From JBHJGM01 sp964405825 (GTDB lineage: Bacteria; Verrucomicrobiota; Verrucomicrobiia; Opitutales; JBHJGM01), in contig CAYOPI010000011.1 of assembly GCA_964405825.1 (NCBI GenBank), forward strand, positions 1 to 64,000: a stretch of DNA of 64,000 nt, in the 5' to 3' direction. Positions 15,997 to 24,582 of the stretch are shown piece after piece (within the stretch, counting starts at the first letter, position 1; each line of letters opens with the position of its first letter). Position numbers and translations under genes: made by a program. Below the pieces are notes generated by a model. It was not told the DNA's origin. It worked only from the letters and a program-made list of their open reading frames with translations, and ran no database searches.

Positions 15997-17790
15997 ATGA
16001 ACAGGAAAACCCTCGTGACCCTCGGCGCATTGTCTGTGGCCGCTATCATCCAGGCCGCTCCCATCTCCGTGCACGTTAACAGCTACGGTGCCACGCCCAA
16101 CGACGGGCGAGACGACACCGTGGCCATCCGCAACGCGATCACCGCCATCGAGAACAATCCCGACGGCGGCACCATCACTTTTGCGGCCGGCACTTACCAC
16201 TGCGCCCCGCAGACCCTCTCCGAAGGCGTCATCTTTTATCTGCGCAAGAACAACATGACCCTCCAGGGCGCCGGCCGCGAAGCCACCACGCTCTCGATGT
16301 TCGTCTACGGCATGCGCGACCCCGATGAGTACTTCGTCGAACGCAAGGACGGCCAGTACCGCGTCCAGCATGTGAACAACTGGAACAACGACTGGGACTT
16401 CTCCCACCGTTTCCACGGTTTCATTTTCGCCCCGCCGGCCGGCCAGAGCAATGCGGACATTCACAACGTGACCCTCCGCGACATGCGCATCACCGGCAAC
16501 GCCACGCCGATCGACAACGACCACTGGTGGAGCAAGGAAGACCGCGTGAAGTACTGGGACATCAGCCACAAGGGCATCGGCTTTGGCTGGGGTGCGGTGT
16601 CGCTGTATGGCATCCTGATCGAGAACATCGAGATCGACCACTTCCGCGGTGAGATCATCTACAAGGGCGGTGCCTCGGCCTGCGAAGCGGTTATCCGAAA
16701 CTGCAAGGTCCACGGTACGCCTTCGTCCGCCATCTCCGGTCCCGCGGGCATCATCGAGAACTGCGAGATCTACGACTGCTTCAACGCGGCGGTGGAGACC
16801 TACCTGACCAACCGCGCCGAAGGCGGCACCCAGTCGCTGGTCATTCGCAACTGCGTCATCTCCTGTGGCCGCAACTACCCCAGCTGGTCGCCGCGCAACG
16901 GTATCGCCGTGGCCAACGACCCGAACTGGGAAGGTCAGTTCACCTTTGGCAGCGCCAACGTGCGCTACAACTCCACGCCCTCGACCCTGGAGATCTACAA
17001 CAACGTCATCGAGAAGTTCTCCAAGTTCGGCTTCTTCACCTACGGCATCTCCAACGCGGTCATCAAGGACAACACCTTCCGCGATTTCCACGGCAACGCC
17101 CTGGCCCTGTGGGCCTACGGCAACAACGCCTGGGGCCTGGCACCGCACTTTGAGAACAACCTCATCATGCGCAACACCTTCGAGTACGACTACGAAGAGA
17201 GTACCCCGTGCATCATGATGGTCAGCCCCTGGCTGCGTTCGGGCTCGTGCCTGTTCGTGCGCAACGAGATTACCGGCCCCGGCCATCCGCGTTACTTCCT
17301 GAGCCTCTCGGGCGCCTCGCCCAACGTTGAGGAAGACAACTACACGGTCATGGGCAACTCGGGCCGCGTGGGCTACAGCGCCTACGGCAACCACTGGGGC
17401 GGCAACGTGAGCCGTCCGCTGGAGTCGGGCAACTACTTCGAAGTGGCCACGCCGCACCTGTCGAAGATCCGCCTGGACGACAACCTGCCGGTGGCCGACT
17501 ACCACGCCCCGCACAGCCGCATTTACACCTGGGAAACCGGGATGGTCTACGGCGTGTCCAAGAACAACTCGGACTTCGATATGTCCGTGCACATCGGCTC
17601 GTTCCCGGACGGGTACATCCTGCAGCTTCAGCTCATCGACAACCCGGACGTGCAGCCCATCACGCTGCCGGTGGCCTGGTGGAATGACCTGAACGATCCG
17701 ATTGTTCTGACGCACCCCAACCAGCACGTTTTCCTCATCAAGCAGGGCGACATCTTCCGCCTGCTGGGATACTACGAGGACCCCGATTGA
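15997..17790 (+). CDS. Secreted right-handed beta-helix (pectate-lyase-3-like) protein
   Basis: The 597-residue protein starts with a signal peptide (MNRKTLVTLGALSVAAIIQA, then AP) and is predicted to be exported. The N-terminal part (VNSYGATPNDGRDDTVAIRN) is the typical opening of pectate-lyase-superfamily proteins. A long region rich in 'I.NC.I', 'N.I.N' and 'NTF' repeats (about residues 160-430) is characteristic of parallel beta-helix rungs. Proteins of this shape are often polysaccharide lyases, hydrolases or epimerases. The substrate cannot be told, and I cannot point to catalytic residues. It is followed by its own terminator and then a sulfatase gene, which fits use of (possibly sulfated) plant or algal polysaccharides; that link is inference. 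Confidence 0.85.
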   Translation: MNRKTLVTLGALSVAAIIQAAPISVHVNSYGATPNDGRDDTVAIRNAITAIENNPDGGTITFAAGTYHCAPQTLSEGVIFYLRKNNMTLQGAGREATTLSMFVYGMRDPDEYFVERKDGQYRVQHVNNWNNDWDFSHRFHGFIFAPPAGQSNADIHNVTLRDMRITGNATPIDNDHWWSKEDRVKYWDISHKGIGFGWGAVSLYGILIENIEIDHFRGEIIYKGGASACEAVIRNCKVHGTPSSAISGPAGIIENCEIYDCFNAAVETYLTNRAEGGTQSLVIRNCVISCGRNYPSWSPRNGIAVANDPNWEGQFTFGSANVRYNSTPSTLEIYNNVIEKFSKFGFFTYGISNAVIKDNTFRDFHGNALALWAYGNNAWGLAPHFENNLIMRNTFEYDYEESTPCIMMVSPWLRSGSCLFVRNEITGPGHPRYFLSLSGASPNVEEDNYTVMGNSGRVGYSAYGNHWGGNVSRPLESGNYFEVATPHLSKIRLDDNLPVADYHAPHSRIYTWETGMVYGVSKNNSDFDMSVHIGSFPDGYILQLQLIDNPDVQPITLPVAWWNDLNDPIVLTHPNQHVFLIKQGDIFRLLGYYEDPD

Positions 17791-17829
17791 CGGGCCCAAC
17801 ACCGGATCCCCAATTTCGTCCGCTCCAGA

Positions 17830-17865
17830 ACGGGCAGGTCCGCCAAGGGCCTGTCCGTTTTCTTT
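17830..17865 (+). terminator. Rho-independent terminator after the beta-helix gene
   Basis: A 9-bp stem, ACGGGCAGG (17830-17838) with CCTGTCCGT (17850-17858, one G-T pair), is followed by TTTTCTTT-like sequence. It lies 40 bp after the stop and before the sulfatase start, so the sulfatase probably has a separate promoter or depends on read-through. Confidence 0.8.
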
Positions 17866-17916
17866 GCGCGGGTGCCGGGGCTTGCCCGGGCGAGGAGAAG
17901 CGCGCAGCCTCCCCGG

Positions 17917-19224
17917 ATGTCCCCGCCGCCCAACCTCATCCAGATCAGCTGGCACGACACCGGTCGTCACCTTGCCTGCTACGGCGTGCCGACCGTGCAC
18001 ACGCCCGCCCTCGACGCGCTGGCCGCCGACGGCGTGCTGATGGAAAACGCCTTCGCCTGCGCCGTGGTCTGCAGCCCCAGCCGCGGAGCCTGTCTGACCG
18101 GGCGCTACCCGCAGTCCAACGGCATGCTCGGTCTGGCCCATGGTCAGTTCAAGTGGCGGCTGAACCCGGACGAAAAACACCTGGCCCGGCTCATGAAGGA
18201 CCGCGGCTACTACTCGGTCCTCAAGGGCTTTCAGCATGAGACCGACCCGAGCGAGGTGCTCGAGCTTGGCTTTGATTGCGCCCGGGGCCACCTGCCGGCG
18301 CCGCCGGTCTATCCGGTGCCGCCGTGCGAGGCCATCGTCGACGAGGCGATCGACTTCCTCTCGTGCCCGGAAGCAACCGGGCCCTTTTACATGCAGCTGG
18401 GCTTTTTCGAGACGCACCGGCCCTTTGACTTTGGCGGCTGTGAGCCCGAGGACAGCCTGGGCGTGACGGTGCCGCTCTTCATCGTCGACAACGCGGCGGC
18501 GCGGGCCGACCTGGCGCACTTTCAGGGAGCGATCCGCAAGGCCGATGCCGCGCTGGGGCGCTTTCTGGAGGCGCTGGAGAAGTCCGGCCTGGCCGAGAAC
18601 ACCATCGTCGCGTTCATCCCCGACCACGGCATCCCCCACCCGCGCGCCAAGGCCACGCTCTACGATCCCGGCATGGAAGTCGCGACGATCTGGCGCTGGC
18701 CGGCGGGGGGCGTTCGCGGCGGCAGGCGTCTTTCGCGGATGGTCAGCAACGTGGACTTTGTGCCGACCGCATTCGCGCTGGCCGGGCTCGAACCCGAGGC
18801 GAACTTCCAGGGCGAGAGCTACGCCGACGCGCTGGGCGACTACCCCGGTACACCCGAACGTGAGGCCGTCTTCGCCGAGCATGTCCCGGGGCACGAGCGC
18901 GCCGTGCGCACGCACACGCACAAGTACATCGTGCGCTTCGACGGCACGCGCACCGACCGCTCGCCGGCGGATCTGAGCGTTGGCGGCCCACCGATTCTGC
19001 AGGGCCCGAGCAATGCGCGCCCGGTGCCGGCGGCCGAACTGTTCGACTTGCGTGCCGATCCACTGGAGCGGAACAACCTTGTGGACGAACCGAAAGGCTC
19101 GGCTGCCCTGGCCGAGTGTAAAGAAAGGTTAAAGGGCTGGATGGAGGCGGTCGATGACCCGGTTCTGCGCGGCGATTTGCGCGCCCCCCGCTGGGCCGAG
19201 GCGATGGCCGCCATCGGCTGCTGA
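17917..19224 (+). CDS. Sulfatase (formylglycine-dependent, alkaline-phosphatase superfamily)
   Basis: Sulfatases hydrolyse sulfate esters using a formylglycine made from Cys or Ser. The 435-residue product has the modification motif CSPSRGACLTGRYP with C52 as the formylglycine precursor, an N-terminal metal-site segment (SWHDTGRHLACYG) and a second metal motif IPDHGIPHPR. The C-terminal part (ELFDLRADPLERNNL) matches the usual sulfatase tail. I chose the ATG at 17917 (MSPPPNLIQISWHD); the in-frame GTG at 17872 lies next to the terminator. With either start there is no signal peptide, so the enzyme looks cytoplasmic, which is uncommon for polysaccharide sulfatases. Its substrate may be an imported oligosaccharide or monosaccharide. 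It lies beside a secreted beta-helix protein. Confidence 0.93.
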   Translation: MSPPPNLIQISWHDTGRHLACYGVPTVHTPALDALAADGVLMENAFACAVVCSPSRGACLTGRYPQSNGMLGLAHGQFKWRLNPDEKHLARLMKDRGYYSVLKGFQHETDPSEVLELGFDCARGHLPAPPVYPVPPCEAIVDEAIDFLSCPEATGPFYMQLGFFETHRPFDFGGCEPEDSLGVTVPLFIVDNAAARADLAHFQGAIRKADAALGRFLEALEKSGLAENTIVAFIPDHGIPHPRAKATLYDPGMEVATIWRWPAGGVRGGRRLSRMVSNVDFVPTAFALAGLEPEANFQGESYADALGDYPGTPEREAVFAEHVPGHERAVRTHTHKYIVRFDGTRTDRSPADLSVGGPPILQGPSNARPVPAAELFDLRADPLERNNLVDEPKGSAALAECKERLKGWMEAVDDPVLRGDLRAPRWAEAMAAIGC

Positions 19225-19308
19225 CCGCGCCGACGCTGCAGATGAACTTTGCCGTTTGCCATCGGGCGGCACCTTAACGAGAATCCCCCCTTTACTCAGA
19301 ACTTTCGG

Positions 19309-19731
19309 ATGCTTCAGGAGAAAACCCAGACGAGCGCTTTCAGCGGCAAGAGTGAAGGCATACGCCATGTGGTGCGGGCGTTCTGGCACTCCTTCAACGG
19401 TATCGCCTCCACACTCAAGCATGAGTCGGCCTTTCGCTGGGAGGTCTGCTTTGCCGCGGTCATGATTCCGCTGGCCATCGTGCTGCCGGTAGGTCTGCTG
19501 GGCAAGGCGCTGATGGTCGGCAGCATCTTCATGCTCCTGGCGGTGGAGCTGCTGAACTCGGCCGTCGAATGGACCATCGACCTGGTCTCGCCGCAATACC
19601 ACCCCTACGCCAGGCGCGCCAAGGACATGGCCAGCGCCGCGGTGATGATCAGCATCGTCAACCTGACGTTTATCTGGGTGCTGGTCGTCTACTTTGCCTG
19701 GGAGCGAATCGCCGAACGCTTCTGGGGCTAG
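19309..19731 (+). CDS. dgkA: Diacylglycerol/undecaprenol kinase family (DgkA)
   Basis: DgkA-family enzymes phosphorylate diacylglycerol or undecaprenol in the inner membrane to recycle lipid carriers. The 140-residue protein has three membrane helices and the catalytic motif MLLAVELLNSAVEWTIDL, followed by AKDMASAAV, both diagnostic. I favour the ATG at 19309 (MLQEKTQTSAF). Longer in-frame extensions to a TTG at 19249 have no conserved sequence. It begins 84 bp after the sulfatase stop on the same strand and may be co-transcribed. Which lipid it prefers cannot be told from sequence. Confidence 0.93.
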   Translation: MLQEKTQTSAFSGKSEGIRHVVRAFWHSFNGIASTLKHESAFRWEVCFAAVMIPLAIVLPVGLLGKALMVGSIFMLLAVELLNSAVEWTIDLVSPQYHPYARRAKDMASAAVMISIVNLTFIWVLVVYFAWERIAERFWG

Positions 19732-19785
19732 CTGGTCGGACCCGTATTACGGGGACCTGTCAGGCGTCGGTGGACGACGACGCGT

Positions 19786-20703
19786 TCAAACACCGAGTCC
19801 GTCGCGTCCGGGCACGCCAATCTTGAACGCTTCGTGAAGCGCGTCGGCGTCGATTGCCTCATCGAAGAATCGGCTGGCGGCGCGGGTGTAGGTCAGCCCG
19901 AGTTGGAGGGCCTCGCCGTAGTGGCCGCGAACGGGGGCCGCCAGCAGGGAATCCAGGTTCACCTCCGCCGCACCTTCAGGAACCTGCAGGCCAAACTTTT
20001 CGTGCAGATGGCGGGCTTCCGCCACGATGGGGTCGGCGCCGTCGTAGTAGTTGGGCTCCTCCACGTAGTTGCGCCACTTGTCCGGATCGGGCGCGAGGAT
20101 GGCGGCAGCATAGCGCGGCAGCACGTCATTGAATTTTTGCACGCGCTGGGTGACGTTACCGATCCAGGCCCAAACGTCTTCGGGCTCGGGGATGAGCGTG
20201 TGCAGGCGAATGAGCTGGGCTTGCAGGAGCGTCTCGGCCAGACGCGAGGCCGCTTCCAAGGCGGGCTCGCGGTCAATCGGCTGACCGGATTGGGCATCGA
20301 AAACACCGGCGTAGGGATCGTCCGAGCGTCCCTGGAAAACGTTTCGGTAGACGGCGGCGTCGTGGTAAATGGTTGATTCGCGCGGGAGCCGCTCAGGCTC
20401 GGGCTCCACCTGGCGGATGAGGGGCTTGACCTGCCGATCGGCGGCGCGGTGACTCAGCCAACCCAAAACGAAGGCCAGACGTTTGGCCGCCTCGGGGCGC
20501 TTCTCGGGGTCGGGCCATTCGCCGCGAATGCGCTCGAGCAGACCGACCGTAAAGCGATCGCCCCAGCGGGTGATCGAACCCAGTCGGCAGGCGGCGGCTT
20601 GCGTACGGGCGGTCTCGCGGAAGGCCCCGGTCAACGATGGGGAGGTTTGGATCAGGCGCAGAGCATCTTCGAGCAGGGCCACGTGAGCAATGTTCTCGGA
20701 CAT
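19786..20703 (-). CDS. Uncharacterised 305-residue protein
   Basis: Not recognised with confidence. The ATG at 20703 (MSENIAHVALLEDALRLIQ) is preferred because sequence upstream of it is not protein-like. The protein is largely helical and soluble, with no signal peptide. Residues 77-95 read AFVLGWLSHRAADRQVKPL, which faintly resembles the 'LG.LSH..AD..HP' motif of zinc-dependent phospholipase-C-like proteins. The second His is replaced by Lys here and the other ligands are not evident, so I do not assign that function. It converges with dgkA and is followed upstream by 163 bp without a gene. Confidence 0.72.
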   Translation of the reverse strand: MSENIAHVALLEDALRLIQTSPSLTGAFRETARTQAAACRLGSITRWGDRFTVGLLERIRGEWPDPEKRPEAAKRLAFVLGWLSHRAADRQVKPLIRQVEPEPERLPRESTIYHDAAVYRNVFQGRSDDPYAGVFDAQSGQPIDREPALEAASRLAETLLQAQLIRLHTLIPEPEDVWAWIGNVTQRVQKFNDVLPRYAAAILAPDPDKWRNYVEEPNYYDGADPIVAEARHLHEKFGLQVPEGAAEVNLDSLLAAPVRGHYGEALQLGLTYTRAASRFFDEAIDADALHEAFKIGVPGRDGLGV

Positions 20704-20866
20704 GTCTCTAGCTTCCGACTCGCCCCGAAACTGAGCAAGGCAATTGGGGGAACCCAAACTTGGCCCTGAGGTCGAGGTCACTAGCCCTCGCCTCGATAGA
20801 CGATTGGAGGCGCTCCGCGTAGGTGCACTGAACGTCCTTGGCGATGCCTCACCTCGGCGTCCAACC

Positions 20867-21286
20867 TCAGCCTCGGTCGTCTTCGTGGAGATAAGAGTAC
20901 GTCCGGCAACACGCGCACTTGCGCACCACCGGCCACGCTTCAAGGTCCTTCAATCGAAGCACCTCGCGTTTGGCGGGCCGGTTGCAGGAGGTGCAACGTC
21001 GCGTGTACAGCCATTCGAAGATAAAGGCCGCAATCAGCAACGCCCAGATGACGACAAAGCTGTAGCCAAAAACGCTGCCCAGTCTCGGAGCGAGGTCAAT
21101 GGCCGATAGAATCAAGGCACCGATCACAACCACCCACCACAATCCAAAGGCGATCAAGAGCGGTGCAATCAGAATGCGGGAAAGAACCGTCACTCGCCTC
21201 TGGGCCGACACGTCCAGGGTGTAGCCCAATTCGTTGAAATGCGCTTTCAGGCGCTCGGCGATACGACCTTCATCGCTCGAGGCCAT
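20867..21286 (-). CDS. Small membrane protein with C-terminal cysteine cluster
   Basis: The 139-residue protein has an N-terminal soluble helix and two membrane helices (about residues 37-62 and 72-93). A C-terminal tail carries cysteines at 98, 101, 124, 126 and 127 (CTSCNRP and KCACCRTYSY), like a small zinc ribbon on the cytoplasmic side. It lies 15 bp from the end of lipA in the convergent sense of the operon, being downstream of lipB-lipA on the same strand, so it may be co-transcribed with them. No family was recognised; a role in metal or redox sensing would be a guess. Confidence 0.75.
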   Translation of the reverse strand: MASSDEGRIAERLKAHFNELGYTLDVSAQRRVTVLSRILIAPLLIAFGLWWVVVIGALILSAIDLAPRLGSVFGYSFVVIWALLIAAFIFEWLYTRRCTSCNRPAKREVLRLKDLEAWPVVRKCACCRTYSYLHEDDRG

Positions 21287-21301
21287 GGTTGCGCGACTCC
21301 A

Positions 21302-22228
21302 CTAGCTGGCGGTGCCGCCGAGGCGACGCTTGACCAGCTCGAACTGGTCGCTGGCTTCCTCGGCGTGGTAGGACGAGCGCACCAGCGGGCCGGACTCGCA
21401 GACCTTGAAGCCGATCTCCAGCGCGAAGGCCTTCCACTCGGCAAACTCCTCGGGGGTGACCCAGCGGTCGATGGGCGCGTGCTTGGGCGTGGGCTGGAGG
21501 TATTGGCCCAGGGTGAGGATGTCCACGTCGACGGCGCGCAGATCACGCAGGGTCTGGGCAACCTCGTCCTTGCGCTCGCCGATGCCCAGCATCAGCCCGG
21601 ATTTGGTGATGAAGCCCTGGCGCTTGGCATGGTCGAGCACCCAGAGCGTGCGCTCGTAGCGGGCGGTCTTGCGGATGGGCCGCTGGAGGCGTTCGACCGT
21701 CTCCATGTTGTGGTTGAGAATGTCGGGGGCGGCGTCGAGGACGGTGTCAAGCTGCTCGGCGCGGCCCTGGAAATCGGGAATGAGCACCTCGATCGCGGTG
21801 CCCGGGTTACGGTAACGCACGGCGCGAATCGTCGCCGCCCAGACCGAGGCGCCGCCGTCCTTGAGATCGTCGCGGGCCACCGAGGTGATGACCGCGTGCT
21901 TGAGGCCCATCTGGGCAACGGCATCGGCGACGCGGGCGGGCTCGCCGAGGTCGAGTTCGGTGGGGCGCCCGGTGATGATGTTGCAGAAGGTGCAGGCACG
22001 CGTGCAGACGTTGCCCAGAATCATCAGCGTGGCGGTGCCGCGCGACCAGCACTCGCCCATGTTCGGGCACTGCGCGCTCTGGCAGACGGTGTGCAGCTGC
22101 TTGCCCTCAACCAGGCCCAGGGTGTCCTTGTAGGCGGGGCTGTTGGGCAGCTTGGCGCGCAGCCACGGCGGCTTGCGCCGGGTGTCGTGGGTTGAAGCGG
22201 TCTCGGTGGTGTCTGCGGTCTGGGTCAT
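21302..22228 (-). CDS. lipA: Lipoyl synthase
   Basis: LipA is a radical-SAM enzyme that inserts two sulfurs into protein-bound octanoyl groups to make lipoate. The 308-residue protein has both Fe-S sites. The auxiliary cluster ligands are C49, C54 and C60 (CQSAQCPNMGEC). The radical-SAM cluster ligands are C75, C79 and C82 (CTRACTFC). The conserved C-terminal RSSYHA, whose first Ser is the auxiliary cluster's fourth ligand, is also present. Length is normal. The ATG at 22228 is 53 bp downstream of the lipB stop, so lipB-lipA form an operon that supplies lipoyl cofactor to pyruvate and 2-oxoglutarate dehydrogenases and the glycine cleavage system. Confidence 0.98.
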   Translation of the reverse strand: MTQTADTTETASTHDTRRKPPWLRAKLPNSPAYKDTLGLVEGKQLHTVCQSAQCPNMGECWSRGTATLMILGNVCTRACTFCNIITGRPTELDLGEPARVADAVAQMGLKHAVITSVARDDLKDGGASVWAATIRAVRYRNPGTAIEVLIPDFQGRAEQLDTVLDAAPDILNHNMETVERLQRPIRKTARYERTLWVLDHAKRQGFITKSGLMLGIGERKDEVAQTLRDLRAVDVDILTLGQYLQPTPKHAPIDRWVTPEEFAEWKAFALEIGFKVCESGPLVRSSYHAEEASDQFELVKRRLGGTAS

Positions 22229-22281
22229 TGTGCGTTGACGGCTTCAGGCTCTGGGCGAGCGCCGAAGCGTGCAATGGAATT

Positions 22282-22971
22282 TCAATCCTCCAGATATTCG
22301 TGAAGGAGGCGCTCGAACTCAAGCGCGACCACGGGTTTGACGGCGGCGAGGTCCACCTCGCGGCCCACTTCGCGGCTGAGGGTTGTGACCCGGCCCTGCT
22401 CCGGCGTGATGCCACAGGGTACGATCGCCTCGAAAGCTTCGAGGTCGTTGCAGACGTTCAGGGCAAAGCCGTGAAAGGTGACCCAGCGGCGCACGGCCAC
22501 GCCGATGGCCGCAATCTTGCGATCCTCCAGCCAGATGCCGGTGAAGCCTTCGCGGCGGTGGGCGGCCAGACCCAGGCAACCCAGCGCGCAGATGAGCGTC
22601 TCCTCCAAGAGCCGCAGCCAGGCGTGCAGATCGCGCCGTTCTTCCAGCGACACGACCGGGTAGCCCACCAGTTGCCCGGGAAGGTGGCAGGTCACGTCGC
22701 CGCCGCGCTCGGTCTGGACGACATCCAGGCCCTCAGCCCGTAGCACCTCCGGCGAAGCGCGCAGGTTCTCGCGGGCACCACGACGCATCCCCAGGGTGTA
22801 GACGGTCGGATGTTCGGTCAGGATGAGGGCATCGCCGACGTCGCCCTGCTGACGCGCCAGCAGCCGCTCCCGCTGGCGCTCCAGCGCTTCGGCATAAGGC
22901 ACCCGGCCCCAGTCGATGACCTCCAGCGGGCGTCGACTCGCAATCGGGCTTGAAGGTTGCTTCAAAGTCAC
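22282..22971 (-). CDS. lipB: Octanoyl-[ACP]:protein N-octanoyltransferase
   Basis: LipB moves octanoate from acyl carrier protein to a lysine of lipoyl domains, the step before LipA. The 229-residue protein has the signature RGGDVTCHLPGQLVGYP, catalytic K152 in RKIAAIGV and the acyl-thioester cysteine C186 in IVPCGITP. These are the known Cys/Lys dyad of the family. Length is typical. It is directly upstream of lipA on the same strand. Confidence 0.97.
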   Translation of the reverse strand: MTLKQPSSPIASRRPLEVIDWGRVPYAEALERQRERLLARQQGDVGDALILTEHPTVYTLGMRRGARENLRASPEVLRAEGLDVVQTERGGDVTCHLPGQLVGYPVVSLEERRDLHAWLRLLEETLICALGCLGLAAHRREGFTGIWLEDRKIAAIGVAVRRWVTFHGFALNVCNDLEAFEAIVPCGITPEQGRVTTLSREVGREVDLAAVKPVVALEFERLLHEYLED

Positions 22972-23038
22972 GGCAACTGCAATGTCGTGAAGCTGTCTGA
23001 AAAGGCAAACACCCTTCCCTTCCCCCTAGCCTCTCATC

Positions 23039-23302
23039 ATGGAACTGCCCAACCTGATCGCCTACGGGATCATTGCCGCCGTTGCTGGTCTGGCATTGTA
23101 CATTCTCCTCAAAGTCGGCCAGAAGCTGCTCAAGGTTCTGGCTGTCGTCTTTCTGGCCACGGTCGGTTACTACTTTATTCAGGGCGGCTCGGCCACCGAG
23201 ATTCGGGAGTCCCTGGAAGAAGCCTGGGCGTCGGTCAGCGGCAAGGCCAAGGACGCGATTGAGGGCGTGAAGGAAGGCGACGACGAGGCAGAGGCCGAGT
23301 AG
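23039..23302 (+). CDS. Small membrane protein, 87 residues
   Basis: Not a recognised family. The product has two closely spaced hydrophobic segments (about residues 5-25 and 30-50), then an amphipathic helix and an acidic tail (KEGDDEAEAE). The ATG is preceded by 67 bp shared with the divergent lipB gene, and the stop is 17 bp before the convergent synthase gene. Codon use and the sharp change from hydrophobic to acidic sequence support a real gene. Function unknown. Confidence 0.7.
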   Translation: MELPNLIAYGIIAAVAGLALYILLKVGQKLLKVLAVVFLATVGYYFIQGGSATEIRESLEEAWASVSGKAKDAIEGVKEGDDEAEAE

Positions 23303-23319
23303 CGCCGCACCGACGCCTT

Positions 23320-24231
23320 TCAGGCAGCCAGGGTGCGCAAAGTGATGCGGATCTTGCGGCGCTTGCGCACATAGGCCCGGCTGGAAAAGACATCGTAATC
23401 GCGGCGCTCGATCTCGTCGAGGATGCCTGCATAGATCCGCGCCATCAGCCGGGCACAGAACCGCGAACCGTCCGCCCGCAGAAGCGGAAGTCCTTTCGAG
23501 CCCAGCTGGAAGTACTCGCGGGCCCGCTCAATTTGGAATCGCATGAAGCGGCGCCAACGCTCGTCCACGGTGCCCCGGCCGAGGTCGTCGGCATTGAGGT
23601 CGTGCGCGGCCAGTTCGTCCGCCGGCAGATAGACGCGGCCCATCTCGTAGTCCTCGCGCACGTCGCGAAGGATGTTGGTCAGCTGCATGGCAATGCCCAT
23701 GTCCACGGCCTGCTCCATGCCTTCTCGCGTCTCCAGCCCGAAGACGCGGCTCATCATCAACCCGACCACCGAGGCAACGTCATAGCAGTAGGCCTCCAGT
23801 TCGGGGAAGGAGTTCAGGCGCACCTCCTGGCGGTCACCACAGCACCCGGCCACCAGGGCGAAAAAGAGTTCCTCGGGGATGCTGTACTCGCACACGGCCG
23901 CGCGGAAGGCCGGCCCAAAGGCCAGGTCGCTGCGTCCGGCCAGCAGATCGGCCACCTCGCGGTTGAGGAAGTCGTCGTCGGGGCCGTCGGCCAGGTCGGT
24001 CTCGTCGATGCAGTCATCGACCCAGCGGCAGAAGGCGTAGATCGCGAAGGCAGCCTGCTTGCGAGCTGGCGGCAGCGGGAACGAGGAAAAATAGAAGCTC
24101 GCGGCGTGCTTGCGGGTCATCTGACGGCAGACCGCCAGCGAGTGGCGCAGGTCTGCCGAGCGGTGCCAGTCATCGTTGGGGCGCAAGGCGGGCCAACTGT
24201 GCGGCAAACGTTTTTGAAGAAATGGGGACAC
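23320..24231 (-). CDS. Squalene/phytoene synthase family protein
   Basis: These enzymes join two prenyl diphosphates (FPP or GGPP) head to head to make squalene or phytoene, or the hopanoid precursor presqualene diphosphate. The 303-residue protein has both Asp-rich Mg2+ sites: YAFCRWVDDCID and LTNILRDVREDYEMGRVYLP. The conserved YCYDVASVVG segment is also present. It starts with GTG at 24231; the later Met at residue 38 would remove conserved sequence. It could be CrtB, squalene synthase or HpnD, and no carotenoid or hopanoid gene nearby settles which. The tRNA-Leu gene lies 46 bp upstream on the same strand. Confidence 0.92.
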   Translation of the reverse strand: MSPFLQKRLPHSWPALRPNDDWHRSADLRHSLAVCRQMTRKHAASFYFSSFPLPPARKQAAFAIYAFCRWVDDCIDETDLADGPDDDFLNREVADLLAGRSDLAFGPAFRAAVCEYSIPEELFFALVAGCCGDRQEVRLNSFPELEAYCYDVASVVGLMMSRVFGLETREGMEQAVDMGIAMQLTNILRDVREDYEMGRVYLPADELAAHDLNADDLGRGTVDERWRRFMRFQIERAREYFQLGSKGLPLLRADGSRFCARLMARIYAGILDEIERRDYDVFSSRAYVRKRRKIRITLRTLAA

Positions 24232-24276
24232 GCCGTGGTGAAGTTTGCCGATAGGGTTTCGCGTTTGTCAGTTTGA

Positions 24277-24361
24277 TGGTGCTCAGGGCGGGACTCGAAC
24301 CCGCACACCCGAAGGCACTGCCCCCTCAAGACAGCGTGTCTGCCAGTTCCACCACCTGAGC
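24277..24361 (-). tRNA. tRNA-Leu (anticodon GAG)
   Basis: An 85-nt cloverleaf is visible on the minus strand. The acceptor stem is GCTCAGG/CCTGAGC with an encoded CCA (24277-24279). There is a long variable arm typical of class II tRNA, and a T-loop reading GGTTCGAGTCC. The anticodon loop TTGAGGG gives anticodon GAG at 24325-24327, reading CUC/CUU. Confidence 0.95.
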
Positions 24362-24582
24362 GATATCGGCAAAAAAGGACGTTGAAAGGCGAAATCGTAG
24401 AGCTTATCGTCCCCAACTCAACCTGAAAAAGTGCTTTGCGGCACTTGCAGGTCTGGCCCTGACACCGCACCTCCTGACGCGGGCGGCCTCATGCAAACTT
24501 TCTGTTAAGCGTCCCCTTTTACATTGGCTTCCAACGGGCGAGGACCTAAGCCGTCCTCCCCTTCCACCGGTCCCCAGCGCGT

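Noticed and set aside
15892..18921. A very long open frame (about 1000 codons) on the minus strand opposite the beta-helix and sulfatase genes
   Set aside because: It is antisense to two well-supported genes, and its composition (Val/Gly/Arg/His-rich) is that of a GC-rich shadow frame. No family motif is seen.
19786..20703. Zinc-dependent phospholipase C
   Set aside because: Only one short motif is similar and a needed His is replaced by Lys; other ligands are not identified.
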